From NCBI GenBank assembly GCA_020850735.1, contig JADZEE010000125.1, positions 1 through 56,776 of the forward strand: a stretch of DNA of 56,776 nucleotides, written 5' to 3'. A program made the translations under genes and the position numbers. A model generated the notes under the pieces. That model did no database searches. It was not told where the DNA came from and worked only from the letters and a program-made list of their open reading frames with translations. Every line of letters starts with the position of its first letter. Position 1 is the stretch's first letter. Below are positions 7,739-21,597 of the stretch, piece by piece. Source of the DNA: Gammaproteobacteria bacterium (GTDB lineage: Bacteria; Pseudomonadota; Gammaproteobacteria; JADZEE01).

Positions 7739-8944
7739 TCAGCGACGCGACAACGCCGTCACCGGATCCAGGCGCGCCGCACGCGTGGCCGGCAGAACGC
7801 CAAACACCATGCCCGTGATGAGGGCCACACCGACCGCTGCGACGATCGCCCAGCCCGGCGGCGCGATCGGCAGCACCGGATACAGGCGCCGCAGCAGGGC
7901 CGCGACCGCCAGCCCGAGCACGAGTCCGAGCGCGGCGCCGAACACGGTCAGCAGCAGGGCTTCGGTGACGAACAGGCGTTTGATGACGCGGCCGGGCGCG
8001 CCAATGGCCTTGAGCAGACCGATCTCGGCCGTGCGCTGGGTCACCGCGACCAGCATCACGTTCATGATGAGGATGCCGGCGACGACCAGACTGATCGCGG
8101 CGATGCCCGCGACGCCGTAAGTGAGCGCCTTGAAGATGCGGTCAAAGGTCTGCACGACCGCGTCCTGGGTGATGATGGTGACGTCGTCCTCGCCTTCGTG
8201 GCGCTCGCGGACGATACGGCGGATGTCCGCGCTCGCGTCCTGCATGCTGCTGCCGGGCCGGCCTTGCGCGATGACCCGGAACAGGGACTGGCGGTTGAAC
8301 AGCACCTGGGCCCCGGCGACGGGGATGATGGCGACGTCGTCGAGCTCGACCCCGATCGACATGCCGGTATCGCCGAGCACGCCCACCACCCGGTAGCGGC
8401 GATCACCCAGACGTAGCCACTCCCCGAGCACCGGCCCCGCGCCGAACAACTCGTCCCTGACCTTGTGGCCGATGACGCATTCGGGCGCGGCGCGGTGCGG
8501 ATCGCCCGGGGACAAGAACCTTCCCTGGGCCACGTCGACGTGGCGCACGGGCGCGAACTCGGCCGTGCTGCCGAGCACGGTCACCTCGCGTTCCCGCTTG
8601 GCATAGGACAGGGGTGCGGATCCCGCCATGATGGGCGCCACCCGGTCGATGTGGGGGGAGCGCAGCAGGGCCAGGGCGTCGTCGATGGTCAGGTCCCGGG
8701 GCGTTTCGCCGAGCAGCGGTGGGGCGCCGCCGGTCGTCTCGTTGCGGCCGGGCAGGATGATGAGCAGGTTGGTGCCGAGCGCGGCGAATTCGCCGGTGAC
8801 ATAGCGGCGCGCGCTTTCCCCGAGCGCGGTGAGCACCACCACGGCGGCGACGCCGATGGCCATGGCGAGCAACATGAGCACCGTCCGCAGGCGGTGCGCC
8901 GTGACCGCATGGAGCGCGAACTGCAGGCTGTCGCGAGTGTGCAT
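7739..8944 (-). CDS. MacB-like ABC transporter permease (first of two)
   Basis: A 401-residue FtsX-type permease paralogous to its downstream neighbour. It has an N-terminal helix in VLMLLAMAIGVAAVVVLTALGESA and a MacB periplasmic domain with GTNLLIILPGRNET and YRVVGVLGDTG. Three C-terminal helices carry VTQRTAEIGLLKAIGAPGRV as the ATPase-coupling loop. The open frame extends about 2.5 kb upstream only because of high GC. ATG 8944 is chosen because the permease family's N-terminus begins there (MHTRDSLQFALHAVTAHRLRT). Two distinct permeases suggest a heterodimeric membrane part. Confidence 0.9.
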   Translation of the reverse strand: MHTRDSLQFALHAVTAHRLRTVLMLLAMAIGVAAVVVLTALGESARRYVTGEFAALGTNLLIILPGRNETTGGAPPLLGETPRDLTIDDALALLRSPHIDRVAPIMAGSAPLSYAKREREVTVLGSTAEFAPVRHVDVAQGRFLSPGDPHRAAPECVIGHKVRDELFGAGPVLGEWLRLGDRRYRVVGVLGDTGMSIGVELDDVAIIPVAGAQVLFNRQSLFRVIAQGRPGSSMQDASADIRRIVRERHEGEDDVTIITQDAVVQTFDRIFKALTYGVAGIAAISLVVAGILIMNVMLVAVTQRTAEIGLLKAIGAPGRVIKRLFVTEALLLTVFGAALGLVLGLAVAALLRRLYPVLPIAPPGWAIVAAVGVALITGMVFGVLPATRAARLDPVTALSRR

Positions 8945-9136
8945 GGGAGGCGACGATGGCAGAGACGGCGGTCGCCCTGCAAGGGCGGCGGCGCCGTGCG
9001 GCACCACCGCGGCACTGCGGAGGGCGCATCCTGTCGAGCACCTGGCACGGCGTCTGCATATACTGCTCGCGCGGCGGCGCGGCGTCAGGGCTTTGACACG
9101 CCGCGCGGGCGGCCTCTCCCGGCCCTGGCCGATGAC

Positions 9137-12684
<3,548 letters not shown>

Positions 12685-12688
<4 letters not shown>

Positions 12689-15600
12689 GCTCGCTGCCGG
12701 CCGGGGACGCCGTGTATCAGTCCATCTACGACCAGGTGCCGGTCGGCCTCGCGCATTTCACGCTGGATGGCACGGTGCTCGGCGTGAACCGCAAGCTGTG
12801 CGAAATGGTCGGCCACGAAGCGGGCGAGCTCATCGGCCGGCGCTTGCTCGACCTGGCGGATCCCGAGGACGCTGGCGTCGCGATCGAACGCCGCGACGCG
12901 CTGCTGCGCGGCGACTGTGCGGGCTACACCCTGGAACAGCGCTACCTGCGCAAGAACGGTACACCAGTCTGGCTCAAGGTCGATGTATCGCTGGTGCGCG
13001 ATGACGGTAACCGGGCCGCCTGCCTGATCGGCGTGGTCGAGGACGGTAACGGTCGCCAGAGCGCCGCGGTGGCGGTCGAGGCAGAGGCTGTCGATGCACT
13101 CGCGCCGCAGCGTACCGAACGCGGCTGTGCCGGGATGTTCGCGAGCATCGCCAGGATGAGCACCCAGGGTATTGGTTGGGCAGCGCTCGACGGGCGGGTG
13201 CTGTACATGAACCCGACCCTGCGCCGGTGGCTGGACATCGCGGCGGAAGCGGATCCGTGCGCCTTCACCGTCGGCGATTTCTATGGCGATGCGGACCGCG
13301 AACGCGTCGTCGCTACGGTGTGGCCACGCGTGGCCGGCGAGGGGCACTGGAGCGGTGACATCGAGCTGCGCTCGCTCGGCGGGCGCAGCCTCGCCACCAT
13401 TCACGAAGTGCTGCTGGTGCGCGACGCCCGGGGCGAGCCGCTCGCGTACGCGGGCATCGTGACCGACATCAGCGAGCGCCGCGCTCTGGAGCGCGATCTG
13501 CACGATTCCAGGGCGTCCTTGCGCCTGGTGCTGGACAACATCCCGGTGGCCGTCAGCTACGTCGACGCGGGCGAGCGCGTCCTGTTCGCAAACGCCCGCG
13601 TTGCCGCCTGGCAGCGCCGGCCCCTGCAGACGATCGAGGGGCGAGCGCTGGGCGAATGTCTGGGCGCGGACGAATACACTCGCGTAGCGCCGTTCCTGCG
13701 CCGTGCGCTGGCGGGCGAGCGGGTGCGTTTCGAGCTGCCGTTGCACTTTCCGGACGGCGAATTCCGTCACGTCGAAATCAGCTATGTGCCCCACCGTCAC
13801 GGCGGGCAGGTGCTCGGCGTGTTTGCACTCACCGACGATGTCACCCACCGCAAGCAGGTCGAGCAGGAATTGCGCCAGGCCCGTCAGGATCTCGAGCTCG
13901 TGACCGACAACGTGCCCGCACTGCTCGCGCGCGTCGACACGGCCGGGCGCTTCCGTTTCGTGAACCGCCTGTATGAGCGCTGGTGGCGCCGGCCCGTCGG
14001 CGAGATCGTGGGGCGGCCCGCCGAGGAGCTCTACGGCGGACACAATCCGCCGGAGCTGATGCCCGTGCTTCGCGGGCACTTCGACCGCGCCTTGCGCGGC
14101 GAACGCGTGCGCTACGAGGCGAGCGTGCGCTACGCGGACGGTGCGACGCGCATCGTCGAAGGCCAGCTCGTGCCGGAGCTGACCGACGGGGGCGTCGCCG
14201 GCGTGTTCTCGCTGATCAGCGACATCTCCGAACGCGTCGAAGCACAAGCCGCCCTGAGCCGTGAGCGTGCCTTCGTAAATGGGGTACTCGACAATGCCGG
14301 CGCGATCATCGTCGTCGTCGACCGCCACGGGCACATCGAACGCTTCAACCGCGCCGCGGAAATTCTCAGTGGCTACCCCTTCGCCGAGGCGCGCGGGCGA
14401 CGAATGCTGGAGCTGCTGGTGCCTGCGGGCGAGCGGGATGTGGTCGGCGCGGCCTTTGCGGACGTCACCCGATGTGGCAGATCCGTCACGCTGACCAGCG
14501 CGTTGCGCACGCGTTCGGGCGAGGCCCGGGTGGTCGAATGGACGGCGAGCGCGCTGCACGACGGCACCGGCGCGGTCACACACTTCATCGGTATCGGCAC
14601 CGACGTTACCGAGCGGCACGTCGCCGAGCTGGCATTGCAGCAGAGCCGGGCTTTGCTCGCCGAGGCGCAGGCGTTGGCGCATCTGGGCAACTGGGAGCTC
14701 GATCTGCTGACCGGCCGGGCAAGCTGGTCCGACGAGGAATACCGACTGCTCGGCTACGCTCCCGGGGTAACAGACGCCTCGTACGAAAATTTCCTCGCGG
14801 CTGTCCATACCGAAGACCGGGACGCGGTGCGCGCCGCCATGGCGGCCGCGATGCATCCGGGCGCTGGCGGCAGCTGCGCCATAGAGCATCGCGTCGGCGG
14901 TTCCGGCGCGCCCGGGCGGGTGCTCGCCGAAGTAGGTCGCGTGAGCTTCGACGCGCGGGGTCGCCCGGTGCGCATGTTCGGTACGACTCTGGACGTCACC
15001 GGGCGCGTGCAGATGGAAAACGCGCTGCGCCAGGAACGCAATTTCGTTCTCGGCGTGCTGGACAGCGCGGCTGCGCCGGTCGCGGTGCTCGACCTGGAGG
15101 GTCGGATCACGCGCTTCAATCGTGCCTGCGAAGTGCTCAGCGGTTACTCGGCCGCCGAGGTCTGCGGGCGCTGCGCCTGGGATTTGTTCGTGTCTGAAGC
15201 CGAGCGCGAACCGACCCGCGAACGGTTTCGGCGCATCGCCGACGGTGGCCCGGCGTTCACGACGGTAGCGCCCTTGCAGGCGCGCGACGGCAGCGCTCGC
15301 ATCATCGAGTGGTCGACGACGATCCTGCGCGATCCGGACGGGCTTCCGGAGTACGTCATCGGCATCGGCAACGACGTCACCGAGAAGCAGGCGGCTTTGG
15401 ACGCCCTGCGTCGCAGCGAGGATGTCTTCGCGCAGGCCGAGGCAATCGCCCACATCGGTTCCTGGGAAATGGACCTGCTCACCGGAAGCCTGCACTGGAG
15501 CAACGAGGTCTACCGCATCTTCGGGCTCGAGTATGGAACGTTCGGCGGCAGCTACGACGCGTTCCTGCAATTCGTGCACGAAGCGGATCGGCAGGCGGTG

Positions 15601-16962
15601 ATCAACGCCGTCAACGCGACGCTCGAGGATCCGGGCCGAACCTACCAGATCCGTCACCGCGTCGTGCGCCCGGACGGGCAGATCCGGTACGTCGACGAGC
15701 GCTCGCGAACGTACCGCGACGCCGACGGCCGGCCGTTGCGCATGATAGGCGCGGTTCACGACGTCACCGAGGAAGTCAAGGCGCTCGAATCCCTGCGCGA
15801 GTCCGAGGAGCGTTTCCGCACCACCTTCGAGACGGCCTCCGACGGCATCGTCTACGCGTGCGCGGCGACCGGACGGATCCTCCAGGCCAATCGCCGCTTC
15901 CTCGAGTTGACGGGCTACGATGAACAGTCGCTGGGGCGGATGCACGTCGACGCGCTGCATCCGCCGGAAGCGCGCGACAATGTCCTGGCGATTTTCGATC
16001 GGTTCCGGACCGATCCGTTGCGGATCGCTCGTGAGGTCCCGATCCGGCGCCGCGATGGCAGTGTCTTCCACGCCGACATCAGTGGCGCGATCGTGACGGT
16101 CGAGGGTACGGCCTACCTTGCCGGATTCTTTCGCGACGTGTCCGAACGAATGGCCGCGCAGGAAGCGATCCAGCGCACCAACGAAGCGCTCGAGCGGCGT
16201 GTGCTCGAGCGTACCGCCGAGCTCGAGCGTCAGAAGCGTCGCGCGGAGGAGGCCAGCCAGGCGAAGACCGAATTTCTGTCGCGCATGAGTCACGAGCTGC
16301 GAACGCCGCTGAACGCCATTCTCGGATTCTCCGAGCTCATCCATACGGACGAGGTCTGCCCGGTGCCACAGCAGCACCGACAGAACCTCGAGGAGGTCAT
16401 CGACGCCGGCCACCACCTGCTCGAGCTCATCAACGAGGTGCTCGATCTCGCCCGTGTCGAGGCGGGGTTCGTGGCGCTGTCTCCCGTGCCGATATCGGTA
16501 TCACGGGTCGTCGCTGAAAGTGTTGCGCTGATCCGGCCGCTGGCGGACAAGCGCGCCCTGCGGCTCGAGACCGATGGCGACGCGGACGCCGGTTTGTGCG
16601 TCTACGCGGATCCCATGCGCACGCGACAGGTGCTCGTCAACCTGATGTCCAACGCCGTGAAGTACAATCGCGACGATGGCACGGTCGCGGTCACGTGGCG
16701 GCGCGTTACCGGGGACAAGGTGCGCCTGGAAGTGACGGACACCGGATACGGACTATCCGACGCCGCCCAGGCGCGACTGTTTCAGCCCTTCGATCGCCTC
16801 GACGCGGACCGTTCGATTACCGAGGGAACCGGAATCGGCCTCGCGCTCAGCAAGCGGCTGGTGGATGCCATGAGCGGTGCCATCGGCGTGCTCAGCCGCC
16901 CGGACGCGGGCAGCACCTTCTGGTTCGAGCTCCCCGTCCACAGCGAACCGGGAATGTCGTGA
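12685..16962 (+). CDS. giant histidine kinase with about nine PAS domains
   Basis: 1,425 residues, translationally coupled to the preceding kinase (ATGA overlap). I count nine PAS or PAS-like modules in series. They are separated by DVT/DIS-type linkers such as GIVTDISERRALERDL and GIGNDVTEKQAALDAL. HisKA with His1203 (FLSRMSHELRTPLNAILGFSEL) and a HATPase domain (NLMSNAVKYNR, DTGYGLSD, GTGIGLALS) follow. There is no receiver, so phosphate probably passes to the HD-GYP protein encoded four bases downstream or to the hybrid kinase. No membrane helices are visible. Modules 5-6 and 7-8 look like a duplicated pair. Confidence 0.92.
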
Positions 16963-16965
16963 TCC

Positions 16966-18132
16966 ATGAATGACTCCTGCGCGACGGGTGGTGCCGCCGA
17001 ACCCGACCTGTCCGATACCGTGACGGTTGCGCAGGCGCTGCGGCGCGCCCTGATCCTCGTCGTCGACGACGAACCGGCCAACGTCAAGCTCGTCCAGCGC
17101 ATGTTGGCGAGCGACAGTTACGCCAACGTCATCGCCACGACGGTGCCGGAGCAGGCACTGGAGCTGGTGCGCGCGCGGCCGGTCGACCTCGTCATCCTCG
17201 ATCTGAACATGCCGCGACTGGACGGGTTCGCCGTTATGGAAGAGCTGTGTGCGCGTGGTGCCGCCACCGCGCCGCCGATCCTCATGCTGACCGCGCAACA
17301 CGCCAGAGAGCCGCGCGTGCAGGCCCTGCGTAACGGAGCGCGGGACTATGTGACCAAGCCCTTCGACCGCGAGGAGCTGCTCGCACGGGTACGCAATCTG
17401 CTCGAGGTGCAGCTCTTTCACAAGAGTGCGCGGCTGCGCAACGACGTGCTCGCCGAGAAGGTGCGTGAGCGTACCGAGGAGCTGTACCAGACACGGCTGG
17501 AAATCGTGCACCGGCTCGGCCGGGCGGCCGAGTATCGCGACAACGAAACCGGCTTGCACATCATTCGCATGAGCGAGATATCGGCGGTGATCGCCGCAAC
17601 GTCCGGCATGAGCGCGGGCGAATGCGATCTCATCATGAATGCCAGCCCCATGCACGACCTCGGCAAGATCGGCATTCCCGACCGGATCCTGCTCAAGCCG
17701 GGCGCTCTCGATGCCGCCGAATGGGCGGTCATGCAGACCCATACCGGGATCGGCGCCAGCATTCTCGCAGGTGCTGGACACGAGCTGTTACACCAGGCCA
17801 GCGTGATTGCCTTGTGTCATCACGAGAGATGGGACGGCAGTGGATACCCGGACGCACTGTGCGGGGAGGCGATCCCGCTGGTCGCGCGGATCGTCGCGAT
17901 CGCCGACGTTTTCGACGCGCTCACGTCCGAGCGACCCTACAAGCGCGCATGGTCGGTCGACGAGTCGCTCGGCTACGTGCGAGACAATGCCGGCCGGCAT
18001 TTCGATCCGACGCTGGTCGCACATTTTCTCGCCCGCTTCGACGACATCGTCGCCATCAGCCGGCGCTACGCCGACGCGGCGCCCGGCGCCGCGACCTCGA
18101 CCCCGCAGGGGCGCGGACCGCTCGCCGGCTGA
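16966..18132 (+). CDS. response regulator with HD-GYP output domain (cyclic-di-GMP phosphodiesterase type)
   Basis: 388 residues. A receiver (ILVVDDEPANVKLV; phosphoacceptor Asp in LVILDLNMPRLDG; Lys in YVTKPFD) is joined by a helical linker to an HD-GYP domain. The domain has HIIRMSEI, the HD pair in MHDLGKIGIPDRILLKPG, and HHERWDGSGYPDAL with the intact GYP signature. Proteins with this architecture hydrolyse cyclic di-GMP and often act with PAS histidine kinases. It starts four bases after the giant kinase and is the likely output of the three-gene signalling unit. Confidence 0.92.
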   Translation: MNDSCATGGAAEPDLSDTVTVAQALRRALILVVDDEPANVKLVQRMLASDSYANVIATTVPEQALELVRARPVDLVILDLNMPRLDGFAVMEELCARGAATAPPILMLTAQHAREPRVQALRNGARDYVTKPFDREELLARVRNLLEVQLFHKSARLRNDVLAEKVRERTEELYQTRLEIVHRLGRAAEYRDNETGLHIIRMSEISAVIAATSGMSAGECDLIMNASPMHDLGKIGIPDRILLKPGALDAAEWAVMQTHTGIGASILAGAGHELLHQASVIALCHHERWDGSGYPDALCGEAIPLVARIVAIADVFDALTSERPYKRAWSVDESLGYVRDNAGRHFDPTLVAHFLARFDDIVAISRRYADAAPGAATSTPQGRGPLAG

Positions 18133-18208
18133 CGGCCCGCGACTCGCCGCGTCTTCACATCGAGATCGCGAACGCGGCGCCGGGCGCGAACCGGGCAACG
18201 GCGGCGCT

Positions 18209-18883
18209 TCAGCCGCTCGCGTCCTCCACGATGCGCCCGTCCACCATGCGGATGCGCCGGCGCGCCCGCCCGCCGATCGCGGCGTCGTGGGTGACGATCA
18301 GCAGGGTCACGCCGCCCGCGTTCAGCTGCTCGAGCAGGTCGATGATCGTCTGCCCGGAGGCCTGATCGAGATTACCGGTGGGCTCGTCGGCGAGCACCAG
18401 CTGCGGCTGCATGATCGTGGCGCGGGCGATGGCGACACGCTGACGCTGCCCGCCCGAGAGCTGGTCCGGCCGGTGCTGCGCGCGGTCGGTCAGACCGAAG
18501 GCCTCGAGCGTGGCCGCGACGCGTTTGCGGCGCTCATGAGCCGGCACGCCGGCGAGCAGCATCGGCACCTCGACGTTGGTGGCGGCGGTCAGGCGCGGCA
18601 CGAGGTGAAAGAACTGGAACACGAAACCGATGTTCTCGCGCCGGATGCGCGCGAGCGTATCGTCGTCGAGCCGTGTGACGTCCTTGCCGTCGAGGCTGTA
18701 GCGGCCGGCGGTCGGACGGTCCAGCAGGGCGATCATGTTGAGCAGCGTCGACTTGCCGGAGCCGGACGGGCCCATCACTGAAACGTACTGCCCGCGCTCG
18801 ATGTCGAGATCGATGCCGGCGAGCGCGTGCACGTCCTGCTCGCCCAGGCGGAAAATCTTGGTGATGCCGCGCAGGCTGATCAC
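18209..18883 (-). CDS. MacB/LolD-type ABC transporter ATPase
   Basis: 224 residues with all ABC ATPase motifs: Walker A GPSGSGKST, Q-loop FVFQFFHLVPRL, signature LSGGQRQRVAIARA, Walker B LVLADEPTGNLD and the H-loop VTHD. The domain size and the LVPRLTAATNVEVPMLLAG segment match ATPases of FtsX-type exporters. The GTG start (18883) overlaps the TGA of the upstream adaptor by four bases, so the two are translationally coupled. Its permeases are probably the two at 6.5-8.9 kb on the same strand, now separated by the kinase block. Confidence 0.92.
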   Translation of the reverse strand: MISLRGITKIFRLGEQDVHALAGIDLDIERGQYVSVMGPSGSGKSTLLNMIALLDRPTAGRYSLDGKDVTRLDDDTLARIRRENIGFVFQFFHLVPRLTAATNVEVPMLLAGVPAHERRKRVAATLEAFGLTDRAQHRPDQLSGGQRQRVAIARATIMQPQLVLADEPTGNLDQASGQTIIDLLEQLNAGGVTLLIVTHDAAIGGRARRRIRMVDGRIVEDASG

Positions 18884-20046
18884 GGGGGAGCGCGGTCGGC
18901 CGGTGCCTCCTCGGGCGTGACCATGGCGCCGGCCTCGACGCCCGCACGGCCGACCGACACCACGATGCGATCGCCTGCTGCGAGGCCGGAGATCACTTCG
19001 GTGTAGCTCCAGTTGGCGATGCCGCGCTCTAGCGCTCGCGCCACGAGCGTGCCGGTGGCAGCGTCGTAAACGAATACGCGATCGCCGTCGAGCACCGCCT
19101 CGGTGGGAACGCGCAGCACATCGTCGTGGGCATCGAGCAGGACTTCGATGTCGGCGCTGTATCCCGGCAGCAGTTCGGCCAGATCGTCCGGGTCGTTCAG
19201 CTCCACTTCGATCTCGACGGTGCGTGCCTGCTTCTCGGTGTCCAGGACGTAGGGCGCGACCCGCCGTACCGTGCCATTGCAGCGCTTGCCGCTGAACGCG
19301 TCGAGCGAGACGCAGGCGGGCATGCCGACCCGGATCTGCGGTGCATCCACCTCGTCGATCGGTGCGGAGACGTACAGACAACTGACGTCGAGCAGATCGA
19401 TGGCGGGCAGGGTGGGGATCCCCGGCGGCGACGGCGTCACGTAGCCGCCGAGCTCGGCATTCACCTCGGCGATGGTACCGGCGAACGGGGCGCGTACCAT
19501 GGTGCGATCGAGCGCGGCGCGGGCGACCTCGGTCTGGGCGGCCGCGGTCCGGATGGAAGCCGTGGCAGCATCGCAGGCGGCGCGTTTGGCCTCGGCCTGG
19601 GTCTCGGCGACGTCGGCGTTGTCGACCGACACCATTCGGTCCTTCACCAGTCGTTGCAGTCGCGCGGCTTCGCGTTGCGCGCCCGCGGCACTGGTGCACG
19701 CTTCCTTGGCTCGTTCCTGCGCGGTGATCGTTTCAGCTTGCGCCAGCGCGACCTGCGCGGCGAGATCCTCGTTCCAGATCTCGAGCAGCACCGTGCCGGG
19801 CAGGACCCGGTCACCCTCTTTCACGGGCAGGCGCGCCACTTGTCCGGCGGCCATCGGTGCGAGGTAGGCGCGGCGGCAGGCCTTCACGGTGCCGACGCGG
19901 GTGTTGGAGACGGTCGATTCGACCCGGCCGCGATCGACCGTGTACAGCACGACGGGGATCGGTTGCGGGCGGGTGAAATACCAGCCCGCCGTGCCGAGCG
20001 CGCCGATCAGCAGGGCGATGACGAGCAGGCGGCCGAGCAGGCGCAT
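18880..20046 (-). CDS. HlyD/MacA-type periplasmic adaptor protein
   Basis: 388 residues. One N-terminal membrane anchor (MRLLGRLLVIALLIGALGTAGWYF) precedes a barrel-sandwich hybrid domain (GTVKACRRAYLAPMAAGQVARLPVKEGDRV, and the returning strand TMVRAPFAGTIAEV). A coiled-coil hairpin of about 100 residues is rich in Ala, Glu and Gln. Beta-barrel and membrane-proximal domains close the protein. It is the periplasmic adaptor of a tripartite exporter, in an operon with the ATPase. I chose ATG 20046 because the anchor begins there; the frame is open 34 codons further upstream. No outer-membrane TolC-like gene is in the window. Confidence 0.9.
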   Translation of the reverse strand: MRLLGRLLVIALLIGALGTAGWYFTRPQPIPVVLYTVDRGRVESTVSNTRVGTVKACRRAYLAPMAAGQVARLPVKEGDRVLPGTVLLEIWNEDLAAQVALAQAETITAQERAKEACTSAAGAQREAARLQRLVKDRMVSVDNADVAETQAEAKRAACDAATASIRTAAAQTEVARAALDRTMVRAPFAGTIAEVNAELGGYVTPSPPGIPTLPAIDLLDVSCLYVSAPIDEVDAPQIRVGMPACVSLDAFSGKRCNGTVRRVAPYVLDTEKQARTVEIEVELNDPDDLAELLPGYSADIEVLLDAHDDVLRVPTEAVLDGDRVFVYDAATGTLVARALERGIANWSYTEVISGLAAGDRIVVSVGRAGVEAGAMVTPEEAPADRAPP

Positions 20047-20469
20047 TTCAGGCGGTACAGTCGTGGCAGGACCATGGCGGATTGCTGGTGCGAATCGTGC
20101 TGCTTCCGTTGCCCGGGCGCGTGCGCCGCGGCAAAGTATCGACGTCATCTCCCGGGCGGGCGGCGGGGCACGCCGGCGGGGGAGTATCCCCGAGCGGCGC
20201 AGTTTACCCCAAGTGCCGGGCGCGCCCGCGCCGATCCGCCCGCGGCGCAGGCCAGAGCCGGGGACGCCCGGCCAGGATTCCGTGCCGGCCGGACGGGTTT
20301 TCCAGCCGATCGTCGCCGTCGCACCGCCCGCGCCGGTCCGGGTGATCGGGGTGCGGCCGGGGCTGCGCGTAGCAAAGTCGATCGCAGCCGGCTATGGTTG
20401 GCGTCGTCCGCCGCAGCGGGAACCCGGCAGGCCCGCACGGGCGTGGGCGCCGCAGACGAAAGGAGACCC
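20047..20469. other. divergent intergenic region, no gene seen
   Basis: These 423 bases separate the minus-strand adaptor gene from the plus-strand VOC gene. They must contain both promoters, but I see no clear -35/-10 pair. Open frames here lack protein character. The AAAGGAG ribosome-binding site of the VOC gene is at its right edge. Confidence 0.4.
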
Positions 20470-21015
20470 ATGAGCGACATACCCGAAGTCACCGGCGAGA
20501 TGACGCTGAGCAACAGTTTTCTTGGCGACACCGTGCAGGTGTGCGTCGTCACGCGCGACTACCGCCGCACGATGGAAGGCATGGTGCGGCTGGGCATCGG
20601 CCCCTGGCGGGTGTATACCTTCGGCAAACCGCACGTGACCGACATGACCTATCGCGGCCGGCCGGCCGAGTTCTCCATGAAGCTGTGCCTGGCGTTCAGC
20701 GGCACCATGCTGTGGGAGATCATCGAACCCCGGGAAGGCCGGACCATTTATCACGATTTCCTCGACGCACACGGTGAGGGCGTGCATCACGTCGCATTCG
20801 GCTGTAACGGCATGCCCTGGCGCGCCCGCATCGAGGAATTCGAGCGCCGGGGCTTCGAGAAGATCCAGTCCGGGATCTGGGCCGGGCGGGTGCCGTGGGC
20901 GTACTTCGCGACCGAGGACGCCACCAGCACCACGTTCGAGATCTATGACATTCCGGCCGACATGACCTTCCCCGAGCCCGAGCAGTGGTACCCGGCGCGG
21001 CCGCCGGGTGCATGA
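20470..21015 (+). CDS. VOC family protein (Glyoxalase_4-like)
   Basis: 181 residues, with AAAGGAGACCC directly before the ATG. The pattern fits the VOC fold: VQVCVVTRDYRRTMEGMVRLGIGPWRVYTF, then a central EGVHHVAFGCNGMPWRARIEEFERRGF, and the closing TFEIYDI. It is closest in layout to methylmalonyl-CoA-epimerase-like Glyoxalase_4 proteins seen in aromatic and steroid catabolic clusters. The metal ligands are plausible (His in EGVHHV, Glu in TFEIYD), but substrate and reaction are unknown. Confidence 0.8.
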   Translation: MSDIPEVTGEMTLSNSFLGDTVQVCVVTRDYRRTMEGMVRLGIGPWRVYTFGKPHVTDMTYRGRPAEFSMKLCLAFSGTMLWEIIEPREGRTIYHDFLDAHGEGVHHVAFGCNGMPWRARIEEFERRGFEKIQSGIWAGRVPWAYFATEDATSTTFEIYDIPADMTFPEPEQWYPARPPGA

Positions 21016-21033
21016 ACGTCGGATGAAGCGTGT

Positions 21034-21597
21034 GTGCGCAGCGCGCGGGTGGGCGGCGTGAAGAACGTGTTCTGGATTGCGGCCGTCGCCGTGGTCGCCT
21101 GGTTCCTTTTCGGCGAGCGCCTCGGGGACTTCACCGCGCCGGCGCCTGCGGCGGCCGTGCGCCAGGGCCCGGGTCTGCGCCAGCACGATTTCCTGCCGTT
21201 GTTCGAGCGCGACAAGTCGCTCGCGACGCTCGCCCGCCCAGGCCAGTACACCGTGATCGAGGTCTACCTCGACAGCTGTGCCATCTGCCGGCGGCTGGAG
21301 AGCGGTTTCCAGTCGTTCCTGCAGCAGCGCCGTGACGTCGTCATCCAGCGCGTGCACTTCCCCGAAAGCGGTGTGAACCTGAGCTTCACCGGCACGCAGC
21401 CGGGACAGATGGAGCGCGAAGCGCAGGCGCTGCAGGCGCGCATCGAGGCGTACAAGATCTGCGGTACGCCGCACGTCGAGATCTACGCGCCGGACAGCGA
21501 GCTGATCGCCGGCGACGCGTGCGGCGCCAAGGACGGTTTGCAGTTCCTGCGTCACTGGATCGCCGTCGAGACCGGTCTGCCGGCGCGAATGCTGTGA
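21034..21597 (+). CDS. membrane-anchored thioredoxin-fold protein
   Basis: 187 residues from a GTG at 21034; GTG codons at 21049 and 21058 (MKNVFWIAAV) are equally possible. One N-terminal membrane helix (VFWIAAVAVVAWFLFG) anchors a periplasmic domain. That domain has YTVIEVYLDSCAICRRLESGF, with a CAIC pair in the position of the thioredoxin CxxC, and a cis-Pro-type strand ICGTPHVEIYAPD. The gene's stop overlaps the start of the zinc-hydrolase gene by four bases, suggesting the two proteins act together. It could reduce or form disulfides; its partner is unknown. Confidence 0.75.
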   Translation: MRSARVGGVKNVFWIAAVAVVAWFLFGERLGDFTAPAPAAAVRQGPGLRQHDFLPLFERDKSLATLARPGQYTVIEVYLDSCAICRRLESGFQSFLQQRRDVVIQRVHFPESGVNLSFTGTQPGQMEREAQALQARIEAYKICGTPHVEIYAPDSELIAGDACGAKDGLQFLRHWIAVETGLPARML

